From: Lachnospiraceae bacterium
GTDB taxonomy: Bacteria > Bacillota > Clostridia > Lachnospirales > Anaerotignaceae
NCBI GenBank assembly: GCA_003543235.1
Contig: DPJA01000027.1
Location: 2,382-7,744, forward strand
Length of the DNA: 5,363 nucleotides
Reading direction: 5' to 3'
Shown here: in pieces, positions 1 through 5,363 of the stretch
How positions within the stretch are numbered: position 1 is the first letter of the stretch
Layout: each line of letters begins with the position of its first letter
The notes under the pieces: generated by a model
Told to the model about the DNA's origin: nothing
The model's database searches: none
Seen by the model: only the letters and a program-made list of their open reading frames with translations
Translations under genes and position numbers: made by a program

Positions 1-1277
1 TCCTTTTGATCAATTGGATCGTTTAATTCCGAGAATGCATTGCCAAATTCTCTACCAACTATAAAAAGTTCAAATCTTTCTGTTAATTCCTTTTGATCTG
101 GTTTTCTTTTGGCCAGAGGTGATACTTCTACCGGATAATCGGTAATAAATGTCGGCTGAATAAGTTTACTTTCTACAAACTCTTCAAAGAACAGGTTTAT
201 AATTTCACCTCTACTCTGATTGTCTTTAACTTCAAGCTTCTTTTCTTTTGCAATTTTTATTGCCTCTTGGTCACCCTTAATTTGTTCAAAATCAACATTT
301 GCGAATTTCTTAATAGAATCAATCATTGTCATTCTAGTCCAAGGTGCAGTCAAGTCAACTTCTTGTTCCTGATAAGTAACCTTCGTTGTACCTAACACGT
401 CCTTTGCAACAGTAGAAATCATCTGCTCAGTTAATTCCATGATTCCATTATAATCTGTATAAGCTTCATAAAGCTCAATGGTTGTAAATTCAGGATTATG
501 CTTTATTGACATTCCTTCATTTCTAAATATTCTTCCGATTTCATAAACCTTTTCCAGCCCGCCAACAATAAGTCTCTTTAAATGCAATTCAGTCGCAATC
601 CGTAAATACATGCCAATATCAAGTGTATTGTGGTGTGTAACAAACGGCCTTGCTGAAGCACCTCCGGGAATAGTATTTAAAATAGGAGTCTCAACCTCTA
701 TATATCCTCTATCATCCAAAAATTTTCTTATTTCTTTAATAATTTTACTTCTCAAGATAAAAGTTTCTCTAACCTCAGGATTAACAATTAAATCAACATA
801 CCTTTGTCTATATCTTAGCTCGGTGTCAGTCAAACCGTGCCATTTTTCAGGAAGGGGCTGTAATGACTTGGATAAGAGTACCACTTCATGCACCTTAATG
901 GACTTTTCACCCTTTTGTGTCATAAAGACTTCGCCTTTAACACCAATAATATCACCAATGTCAAGTTTCTTTATATGTGCATATGATTCTTCCCCTGTTT
1001 CATTTATTCTAATATATAATTGTAATTTTCCTTCTCTATCTTGAATATGAAAAAATGATGCCTTCCCCATATCCCTTTTGGCCATAACCCTGCCTGCCAC
1101 TGAAACATTAGAACCTACTAAACTTTCGAAATTCTCAACTATCTCTTTAGTGTTATGAGTTCTTTCATATTTTACTATTTCAAAAGGATCATTTCCCGCG
1201 TCCTGCAATTCCTTTAATTTTTCTCTACGTACTTTCAGTATTTCATTTAAGTCTAATTCCTGTGAGTTGCTCTCCAT
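1..1277 (-). CDS. lysS: Lysyl-tRNA synthetase, class II (3' end cut off by window edge)
   Basis: LysS joins lysine to tRNA-Lys in an ATP-dependent reaction in the cytoplasm. My reverse-strand translation gives 425 residues, starting MESNSQELDLNEILKVRREK and still open at position 3. Residues about 55-145 form the OB-fold anticodon-binding domain (VSVAGRVMAKRDMGKASF, then FHIQDREGKLQLYI). The class II catalytic core follows: motif 1 near residues 183-200 (FLDDRGYIEVETPIL) and motif 2 near 245-270 (FRNEG with Arg252, then HNPEFTTIELYEAY). Motif 3 with its GIGIDR-type arginine is not visible and should lie in the missing part; the family is usually about 490-500 residues, so roughly 70-75 are absent. 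The ATG at 1275-1277 was chosen because a GGAGG lies 8 nt upstream and the protein begins like its relatives. Upstream lies a candidate promoter and then a transposon, so it is probably transcribed independently here. Identification is firm. Confidence 0.97.
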   Translation of the reverse strand, partial: MESNSQELDLNEILKVRREKLKELQDAGNDPFEIVKYERTHNTKEIVENFESLVGSNVSVAGRVMAKRDMGKASFFHIQDREGKLQLYIRINETGEESYAHIKKLDIGDIIGVKGEVFMTQKGEKSIKVHEVVLLSKSLQPLPEKWHGLTDTELRYRQRYVDLIVNPEVRETFILRSKIIKEIRKFLDDRGYIEVETPILNTIPGGASARPFVTHHNTLDIGMYLRIATELHLKRLIVGGLEKVYEIGRIFRNEGMSIKHNPEFTTIELYEAYTDYNGIMELTEQMISTVAKDVLGTTKVTYQEQEVDLTAPWTRMTMIDSIKKFANVDFEQIKGDQEAIKIAKEKKLEVKDNQSRGEIINLFFEEFVESKLIQPTFITDYPVEVSPLAKRKPDQKELTERFELFIVGREFGNAFSELNDPIDQK

Positions 1278-1285
1278 TTTTGTAA

Positions 1286-1290
1286 CCTCC
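1286..1290 (-). promoter_or_regulatory. Ribosome binding site of lysS
   Basis: On the minus strand this reads GGAGG (in context TGGAGGTTAC), 8 nt upstream of the ATG at 1277. It decides the start of lysS. Confidence 0.85.
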
Positions 1291-1321
1291 ATTTTTTATT
1301 TTCTGTTCAAAGCTTAATGAA

Positions 1322-1350
1322 ATTATACATAATTATAACTGTTTCAACAA
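1322..1350 (-). promoter_or_regulatory. Candidate sigma-A promoter for lysS
   Basis: On the minus strand a perfect -10 hexamer TATAAT (1322-1327) lies 17 nt from a -35-like TTGTTG (1345-1350). An alternative -10 TATAAT begins 14 nt upstream of the first, but it pairs less well with TTGAAC. A start near 1315 would give a leader of about 35-40 nt before the lysS ATG. The region is very AT-rich, so chance matches are possible. There is no T-box-like leader: too little space, and no conserved structure seen. Confidence 0.5.
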
Positions 1351-1470
1351 TAGTTCAATAAAACTTTTTTGATTGTTTGTATTATAAAATCCAACCCTCA
1401 CCCGAGCTTAGTTATTATACATAATACATAAGTTTAGAATTAATTTGAAAGTTCAGCGTTTTCCCATCCA

Positions 1471-1494
1471 CCGTGGGCTGAACCCCACGGCTAC
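1471..1494 (-). repeat. Left outer hairpin plus GTAG (REP-like unit)
   Basis: Bases 1471-1490 form a hairpin with a 7-bp stem CCGTGGG/CCCACGG and a 6-nt loop. CTAC at 1491-1494 is GTAG on the minus strand, directly 5' of the hairpin when read outward. It matches the right unit at 1988-2011 in 23 of 24 bases; the only change is in the loop. Likely the recognition unit for the transposase at 1525-1935. Confidence 0.85.
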
Positions 1495-1506
1495 TAAAAC
1501 TACAAC

Positions 1507-1520
1507 CCCCATTAATGGGG
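1507..1520. repeat. Left inner hairpin
   Basis: A perfect 14-nt palindrome, CCCCATTAATGGGG, lies 4 nt beyond the transposase stop codon. On the minus strand it is followed by GTTGTAGTTTT, so it may also act as a weak transcription terminator for the transposase gene. It corresponds in position to the right inner hairpin at 1962-1975 but has a different stem sequence. Confidence 0.75.
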
Positions 1521-1524
1521 CTGC

Positions 1525-1935
1525 CTATATTTCTGTTCTTTCAAGAATTTCTACCAATCTTTTTTTATTATTATGATATTCTTTTTGATTCTCAATATAT
1601 TTTTTTACAAAATCTAATCCTGACTTACTTATACTTAACACGCCATAACCATCTTGCCAATATAATGTTCCTTTTAGATCATGATTAACAAAATGTGATG
1701 TCATTCCTTTAATTTCTGCCATAAATTCTGCTATTTTTATACTAGGATTAATTGATATTAATAAATGTATATGGTCAGATATATTTCCTACTGCAATTAA
1801 ATCAACCTTAAACTTTTTACATTTATCTTTTATTATAGTATATATGCTTTTTTCAGTTTTTTCATTTATCAAAAGCTCCCTATTTTTTGTTACCCAAATA
1901 ACATGAATATATAACTCAAAATATGATTGCCTCAT
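1525..1935 (-). CDS. tnpA: IS200/IS605-like (REP-associated) tyrosine transposase
   Basis: This 136-residue protein belongs to the Y1 HUH single-strand transposase family (Transposase_17 / IS200-like fold). Such enzymes nick single-stranded DNA at ends marked by hairpins and form a covalent 5'-phosphotyrosine link. The HUH motif is His55-Ile-His57 in DHIHLLISI. The nucleophile is most likely Tyr113 in KKYIENQKEY, with Gln117 as the usual metal-assisting residue on the same helix. The N-terminal strand IHVIWVTKNREL and the WQDGYGVLSIS segment (93-103) fit the family, and the latter resembles REP-associated members. Length is close to the norm, with no frameshift, so the gene looks intact. The ATG at 1933-1935 follows AGGAGG by 5 nt. 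It carries no TnpB partner. Whether it should be named IS200 TnpA or RAYT cannot be settled without a tree. Confidence 0.93.
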   Translation of the reverse strand: MRQSYFELYIHVIWVTKNRELLINEKTEKSIYTIIKDKCKKFKVDLIAVGNISDHIHLLISINPSIKIAEFMAEIKGMTSHFVNHDLKGTLYWQDGYGVLSISKSGLDFVKKYIENQKEYHNNKKRLVEILERTEI

Positions 1936-1940
1936 GTCTA

Positions 1941-1946
1941 CCTCCT
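1941..1946 (-). promoter_or_regulatory. Ribosome binding site of the transposase gene
   Basis: AGGAGG on the minus strand, 5 nt before the ATG at 1935. The inner right hairpin ends 15 nt further upstream, so the start region is preceded by structured RNA in any read-through transcript from helD. Known IS200 elements use leader structure to keep transposase expression low; a similar effect here is inference. Confidence 0.8.
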
Positions 1947-1961
1947 AGTTATGTCCTTTAG

Positions 1962-1975
1962 CCGGTTTTAACCGG
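1962..1975. repeat. Right inner hairpin
   Basis: CCGGTTTTAACCGG folds as a 6-bp stem with a 2-nt loop. It sits at the same distance (12 nt) from GTAG as the left inner hairpin, and the flanking bases AGCC and GGGTTG are the same at both ends. Three of its stem pairs differ from the left copy, all compensated. On the plus strand it is followed by GTTGGTTTTTT, resembling a terminator for plus-strand transcription, though no plus-strand gene is present. Confidence 0.75.
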
Positions 1976-1987
1976 GTTGGTTTTTTA

Positions 1988-2011
1988 GTAGCCGTGGGGT
2001 TTAGCCCACGG
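1988..2011 (+). repeat. Right outer hairpin plus GTAG (REP-like unit)
   Basis: GTAG at 1988-1991 is followed by a 20-nt hairpin (1992-2011), stem CCGTGGG/CCCACGG and loop GTTTAG. It is the inverted counterpart of 1471-1494. Confidence 0.85.
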
Positions 2012-2021
2012 CGGACGAAAT

Positions 2022-2087
2022 TCCTATTATTCCCCTAATATTATATGTCATTTATAGAGCTCAAAGCGAGCCTCAAAATGTAATTTT
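2022..2087. other. Spacer between helD stop and the mobile element
   Basis: This short AT-rich spacer contains a bulged 6-bp stem, GAGGCTC/GAGCTC (2057-2074), 13 nt beyond the helD stop on the minus strand, not followed by a T-run. It also has a lone TATAAT (2040-2045, minus) that could serve the transposase gene but lacks a good -35. Neither is strong enough to annotate as a terminator or promoter. Confidence 0.4.
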
Positions 2088-4409
2088 TTATTTTCTCCCT
2101 TCTACCAAGCTTGGGCGAAGGGTCGGGGAGGAGGGGTTGCGTAGCAGCTGAGACAACTCCCCCTGATAATAAACATACAACTTGTGCAGCGACCTTGTCA
2201 TTGACACATATAACAGTTTTATATCTAACTCATTTTCTCCATATTCCTGCTTTCCTGCATTCGCTATCATGACCACATCAAACTCAAGTCCCTTTGCAAG
2301 GTATGATGGCACAATTACCACTCCGCCCTTATATTCCTTTTCTTCTCCCGTTATCATATGTGGTCCATCTTTTGAATTTTTGAAGTATTTCAGAAGTTCC
2401 TTACCCTCTTTTAGATTTTTACACACAATTGCAATGGATTTATATCCACTATCCTTAAATTCTTTCATTTTCTGTTCCATATCCGAGACTATCTCTTTAA
2501 TGTCTTTGCATTTAATAATTCTTACTTTTTCCCCATGTCTGAATACCGGCTTTGAGAGTATAAGTTTACTATCCTTTAGCTTACTAATCACCATGTTTGC
2601 AGACTCTGTAATTTCTATAGTGGTTCTATAGCTTTGTTCGAGAGTCAAAAAGTTGCTTTTGCCGTCAAAAACTTCATCTTTTACGTCATTCCAATCTTTA
2701 ATTCCCCTATAGGAATGTATTCCTTGAGAAAGGTCTCCGAATATTGTAAATGAACTATTTATGATCTTTTTTAATACATAAAGCTGAAATACACTGAAAT
2801 CTTGAGCTTCATCAATAATAATCTGTTTTACATCTATCTTTTCATCCACGCCATGAATTTTATATTTCAAATATACAATAGGAGCAAAATCCTCAATATC
2901 TACAAATCCTGAACTTAATACCTTATTAGTGTAATCTCTTAAAAATTCACCGATAGCTCTATCTATTTTTCCTTTAGTCAATTTATTAAATAATGCTTCG
3001 TTTGAAATCAAGTCTTTATAATAATCTAATGCATTTAATTTTGATATCTTTGCAATATATTCCTTAACAGCACTTCCTGCATATTTTTGAAACTTATTCA
3101 CAATATCGTTTTTCTTATCAATTGCCTCGATTATTAGTTTTTTTCGCGGTTCCCCTTCCTCCATTAAAAGTTTTAATTTCATTATAGTCATGTCGCACTC
3201 TTGTTGAAGTTGGTCTATGATGGTATCCTTTCTTGCCTTTAATCTATTTGTCAGGTGTTTCTTTATTTCTTCTAGCCTTTTAACAATGGGCAACCTTTTA
3301 TACTGATTTATAAAAAGATCATTGATTTCCTCGTATTTAAATAAAATAAATTTTTCCAGTTTAAAATCTTCTTTAGGTATAAACAACGTTTCTATAACTT
3401 CAATATAGTCATCAAGAATTTCTTTAAATGTCATTGATGACTTAAATTGAGTTGCTTCTTTTAAAAATTCGTTAGCCTTTTTCTGTTCCTCCGTTATGTT
3501 ATTATCTACAAATAGCATAAGCTTTTCATTTGAATCTTTAATCTTCTGTTTCTTCCCGATTATTTCTTGGGCAAATTCCTCAAATGTCGTTTGCTTTACT
3601 TTTTCAACGCCAAGCTCTGGAAGTATTTCCGAAATATAATTTAAAAAGAATTTATTCGGAGCAATTATCATAAAGTTCTCGGGTTTAAAAGTTTTTTCAT
3701 AGGTATAAATCAGATATGCTATTCTGTGGAGTGCAATGGTTGTTTTACCGCTTCCTGCTGCCCCTTGGATAATCAAAGGAGTCCACATATCCGACCTGAT
3801 TATTTTGTTTTGTTCAGATTGAATAGATGACACAATATCTTTTAATCGATTATCGGCATTTGTACCAAGGTATGACTGTAAAAATTCATCGTTAGTGGTT
3901 ACATCAATATCAAATATACCTTTTAACTCACCTTCTTCTATTGTAAACTGCCTTTTTAGCGTAAGCTGCCCCTTAATGTTCCCCTCTGGACAATTGTATG
4001 CCGCATCTCCTAACCTCTCTTCGTAATAAAGATTAGCGATAGGTGCTCTCCAGTCTACAATAACGATTTCTTGATCCTCATCATTCAAAAGTGACATCTT
4101 GCCAATATATAGTTTTTCTGCCTCTATTTTGCCTTCCTCATTGAAATCTATCCTTGAAAAATAGGGTTTATTCTTTGCAGTAATGAGGTTTCTTAACTTC
4201 AATTCGGTACTTGCCTGCATCATTGTGCCAACCATCAAGTCAACATAGTCCTGACTATTTTCAGAATTGTAGTGTTTCTTGACATTTTGAACCTTTTGCG
4301 TTAATGTCTCATTCTTTAATGTCATATTTTCCAAACTCTGCACAACATAAACAAGTGTCTCCTCAAGCTTTTTTAACTCCTCTTGATATGCCGAATGTCT
4401 AACTGTCAA
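2088..4409 (-). CDS. helD: HelD-type RNA polymerase recycling ATPase (UvrD/Rep-like superfamily 1)
   Basis: HelD binds RNA polymerase and uses ATP to remove it from stalled or post-termination complexes. The 773-residue length is typical. Residues 7-75 are helical and charged, fitting the coiled-coil arm that enters the polymerase secondary channel. VDWRAPIA at 118-125 is a HelD hallmark. Superfamily 1 motifs follow: Walker A GAAGSGKT (216-223), Walker B IIIDEAQD (530-537), motif III FGDLSQGIHSYRG (557-569), motif IV LEQSYRTT (590-597), motif V PSYLAKGLEFDVVMI (701-715) and motif VI LLYVSMTRSLHKL (732-744). The insertion at about 290-500, between motifs I and II, suits the arm that enters the polymerase active channel. 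The start is TTG (4407-4409), chosen from the ribosome binding site and from the HSAYQEELKKLEETL beginning. Residues 751-773 are encoded by the repeat at 2095-2163 and look unlike a conserved domain. It lies 37 nt after topB, so co-transcription is likely. Confidence 0.93.
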   Translation of the reverse strand: MTVRHSAYQEELKKLEETLVYVVQSLENMTLKNETLTQKVQNVKKHYNSENSQDYVDLMVGTMMQASTELKLRNLITAKNKPYFSRIDFNEEGKIEAEKLYIGKMSLLNDEDQEIVIVDWRAPIANLYYEERLGDAAYNCPEGNIKGQLTLKRQFTIEEGELKGIFDIDVTTNDEFLQSYLGTNADNRLKDIVSSIQSEQNKIIRSDMWTPLIIQGAAGSGKTTIALHRIAYLIYTYEKTFKPENFMIIAPNKFFLNYISEILPELGVEKVKQTTFEEFAQEIIGKKQKIKDSNEKLMLFVDNNITEEQKKANEFLKEATQFKSSMTFKEILDDYIEVIETLFIPKEDFKLEKFILFKYEEINDLFINQYKRLPIVKRLEEIKKHLTNRLKARKDTIIDQLQQECDMTIMKLKLLMEEGEPRKKLIIEAIDKKNDIVNKFQKYAGSAVKEYIAKISKLNALDYYKDLISNEALFNKLTKGKIDRAIGEFLRDYTNKVLSSGFVDIEDFAPIVYLKYKIHGVDEKIDVKQIIIDEAQDFSVFQLYVLKKIINSSFTIFGDLSQGIHSYRGIKDWNDVKDEVFDGKSNFLTLEQSYRTTIEITESANMVISKLKDSKLILSKPVFRHGEKVRIIKCKDIKEIVSDMEQKMKEFKDSGYKSIAIVCKNLKEGKELLKYFKNSKDGPHMITGEEKEYKGGVVIVPSYLAKGLEFDVVMIANAGKQEYGENELDIKLLYVSMTRSLHKLYVYYQGELSQLLRNPSSPTLRPSLVEGRK
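2095..2163. repeat. GC-rich double-hairpin repeat forming the 3' end of helD
   Basis: The first half (2097-2122) has outer arms CCCTTC and GAAGGG around a perfect 10-bp palindrome CCAAGCTTGG at 2105-2114. The second half (2133-2162) pairs GGGGTTG with CAACTCCCC, with one bulged base, around a CAGCTG-centred loop; GGGGAG at 2125-2130 could compete for CTCCCC at 2157-2162. It is visibly richer in G and C than either side. From memory, it resembles a dispersed class of short repeats in Firmicutes with CCCCTCC...CTCCCC arms around a GTC/GCTGC core, but this needs a search in the host genome. It encodes the last part of HelD in frame. Boundaries are estimated from base composition and pairing. Confidence 0.6.
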
Positions 4410-4415
4410 AAAAAT

Positions 4416-4423
4416 CCCCCCTC
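4416..4423 (-). promoter_or_regulatory. Ribosome binding site that fixes the TTG start of helD
   Basis: On the minus strand this reads GAGGGGGG, ending 6 nt before the TTG at 4409. The next in-frame ATG is codon 29, inside the conserved N-terminal helix, and no ATG or GTG lies upstream before the in-frame stop at 4452-4454, so TTG is the best start. Confidence 0.65.
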
Positions 4424-4446
4424 GACTTTGAGCCGTGAGATATATT

Positions 4447-5363
4447 TTAACTTAAAATCTCCACTCTCGTATCACAAATAATATTAGTCTTTCCCTTCTT
4501 TATCTTATCCACACTCACCCTAGTGAATTTATATATCTCATTTAGAAAATCATCCTTATTTGCATTTCCTTTTTCTATATCATACAGTTTCTTTTCAAGC
4601 CTGCCTGTATAATCTGTATCAAGCAGTTCCTTGATTGGAAATGCCTCTACAAATTTCTGGCCTTTCTCAGAAATTAGCAATGACTTTCCTTTTGTTAAAA
4701 TATATCCTGCATATTTTAATTTGTTTATAGTTTCTGCCCTCGTTGCGGCAGTTCCTATTGAATAGCCATATAATACAGTCTCGTCTTCTTCCTCTTCATC
4801 ACTCTTTGTACTTTTCCCACAAGTCTCCATTGCTTTTAATAGAGTTTTTTCGGTGTGGTGTGCCGGTGGCTTACTCTTTTTCGAAATTACTTCAATGTCA
4901 ATCATTTTCACATTGTCACCCTTATTTACAGGAGGCAGCAGTTCATCCTTTTTATCTTCATCATAAAGCTTAAGCCAGCCTTTAACCCTAAGTATCTTAC
5001 CTTTTGTGACAAACAACCTTTCGAAATTTTCCCCGGGAACGCATGTTATAATTTCAGTATTTTCAAACTCTGCAGAAGGCATGAATTGTGAGAGAAACCT
5101 GTTTTTAATTGCGCTATAAACTGCATTTTCATCTTCACTTAAACCTTTTGGAATAATATAGGTTGGAATAATGGCACTATGGCTCTCGACCTTTTCATTG
5201 TTAAAAACCTTTTTGGATTCATTAAAAATTATTTCACTTTTAAAAGGACTATTCTTTTTTAATGTCTCCAACACATTTTTAACCTTATCCTTTATACTCT
5301 CCTCTAAGGCTGTACTTTCAGTCCTTGGATAGGTAATATGTTTTTTTTCATAAAGACTTTGAG
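4447..5363 (-). CDS. topB: DNA topoisomerase III, C-terminal half (5' end outside window)
   Basis: TopB is a type IA topoisomerase that passes single strands through a transient 5'-phosphotyrosine break, acting on replication and recombination intermediates. The frame is open from the right edge: 304 residues are visible, starting QSLYEKKHITYPRTES. The Tyr of TYPRTES (codon 5329-5331, visible residue 11) is the expected catalytic nucleophile. Next come SHSAIIPTYIIPKG (the H-AIIPT motif of the family) and YGYSIGTAATRAETINKLKYAGYI, which matches the G-IGT-ATRA motif, followed by the SEKGQKFVEAFP strand-helix. An acidic run SDEEEEDE precedes it. If the catalytic Tyr falls near residue 330, as in E. 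coli TopB, the full protein would be about 620-640 residues. It ends without the cysteine-rich C-terminal tail seen in many longer clostridial homologues. An internal GTG at 5272-5274 is not a real start, because conserved sequence continues upstream of it. Confidence 0.93.
   Translation of the reverse strand, partial: QSLYEKKHITYPRTESTALEESIKDKVKNVLETLKKNSPFKSEIIFNESKKVFNNEKVESHSAIIPTYIIPKGLSEDENAVYSAIKNRFLSQFMPSAEFENTEIITCVPGENFERLFVTKGKILRVKGWLKLYDEDKKDELLPPVNKGDNVKMIDIEVISKKSKPPAHHTEKTLLKAMETCGKSTKSDEEEEDETVLYGYSIGTAATRAETINKLKYAGYILTKGKSLLISEKGQKFVEAFPIKELLDTDYTGRLEKKLYDIEKGNANKDDFLNEIYKFTRVSVDKIKKGKTNIICDTRVEILS

Larger units (their letters stand above)
1278..1460. other. Intergenic region between lysS and the mobile element
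   Basis: This 183-nt AT-rich stretch holds the lysS ribosome binding site and candidate promoter in its lower part. The rest shows no ORF and no strong hairpin. A C-rich segment at 1391-1410 loosely resembles part of the repeat at 2095-2163. Confidence 0.6.
1461..2021 (-). mobile_element. IS200/RAYT-type mobile element with double-hairpin inverted ends
   Basis: One HUH/Y1 transposase gene lies between two matching ends in inverted orientation. Each end, read outward from the gene, consists of a 14-nt inner hairpin, 12 nt, a GTAG tetranucleotide, a 20-nt outer hairpin and a short semi-conserved tail with the pattern GGA-pyrimidine-G. The arms align without gaps over about 62 nt with roughly 46 identities. 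The stretch TTTTAGTAG plus outer hairpin (29 nt) has a single mismatch. GTAG next to a hairpin, in inverted copies around a tyrosine transposase, is the arrangement known for REP elements and their RAYT genes. Classical IS200 ends also carry subterminal hairpins. I see no target duplication, as expected for this mechanism. Exact termini are uncertain; the core limits 1471-2011 are safe, and the ten extra bases each side rest on the partly conserved tail. Confidence 0.8.

Noticed and set aside
610..1044. Plus-strand open frame of 144 codons inside lysS
   Set aside because: It is antisense to a strongly conserved lysS segment, has low-complexity Ser/Ile/Leu content with no recognisable motif, and has no good ribosome binding site.
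1278..1321. T-box or lysine riboswitch leader for lysS
   Set aside because: The predicted leader is under 45 nt, and no specifier stem, antiterminator or lysine-aptamer features are present.
1391..1410. C-rich segment CCAACCCTCACCCGAGCTTA resembling part of the 2095-2163 repeat
   Set aside because: Only short patches match (CAACCC, CCC-AGCTT), and there is no partner arm for a hairpin. It could be a decayed copy, but chance is as likely.
1413..1426. AT-only dyad TATTAT-AC-ATAATA
   Set aside because: Six weak pairs in AT-rich DNA; no T-run context and no nearby gene end that it would serve.
1471..2011. CRISPR or tandem-repeat interpretation of the repeated hairpins
   Set aside because: There are only two copies, in inverted orientation, separated by a transposase gene; no spacers and no cas genes.
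2040..2065. Possible promoter for the transposase gene (TATAAT at 2040-2045, minus strand)
   Set aside because: The only -35-like match, TTTGAG, is 14 nt away, too close; isolated TATAAT is common in AT-rich spacers.
2057..2074. Possible terminator stem downstream of helD
   Set aside because: The stem is short and bulged (GAGGCTC/GAGCTC) and is followed by TATAAATGAC rather than a T-run on the transcribed strand.
2182..2631. Plus-strand open frame of 149 codons inside helD
   Set aside because: Antisense shadow of helD motifs V and VI; the hydrophobic, Ser-rich product is typical of reverse-strand translation of AT-rich genes.
4743..5091. Two overlapping plus-strand open frames inside topB
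   Set aside because: Both are antisense to conserved topB motifs, short, in different frames, and resemble no known family.

Overview
The window is AT-rich DNA from a low-GC Firmicute, most likely a member of the Clostridia. This rests on codon and base composition, strong GGAGG-type ribosome binding sites, and the resemblance of LysS, HelD and TopB to clostridial versions; genus and species cannot be fixed by eye. Every gene I can support reads on the minus strand, so transcription runs from high to low coordinates.

Layout in transcription order. (1) 4447-5363: the C-terminal half of topB, DNA topoisomerase III, entering from outside the window and beginning just before its catalytic tyrosine. 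(2) 2088-4409: a complete HelD-type helicase-like ATPase that starts at TTG 37 nt after topB, so the two probably share a transcript. The last ~23 codons of helD lie inside a compact, GC-richer double-hairpin repeat (2095-2163), which supplies its C-terminal tail and is followed at once by the stop codon. (3) 1461-2021: a small mobile element of the IS200/REP-associated type. It is an intact 136-residue HUH/Y1 transposase gene flanked by inverted ends, each carrying two hairpins and a GTAG tetranucleotide. (4) 1-1277: lysS, lysyl-tRNA synthetase, with its own candidate promoter and a good ribosome binding site. Its last ~70-75 codons lie beyond the left edge.

How the genes relate. TopB and HelD both act on the transcription/replication interface: TopB relaxes or decatenates single-stranded or R-looped DNA, and HelD releases and recycles stalled RNA polymerase. 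Their tandem arrangement is suggestive, but functional coupling is an inference. LysS is an ordinary housekeeping gene with its own promoter.

The most interesting part is the 1.46-2.17 kb junction, where two unrelated repeat families sit within 75 nt of each other. In the transposon ends the outer hairpin is nearly identical in sequence (GTAG plus hairpin, 23 of 24 nt), while the inner hairpin differs at three base pairs that are all compensated. This points to sequence recognition of one hairpin and structure-only selection on the other. I found no CRISPR array, tRNA or rRNA, and no convincing new multi-gene system.
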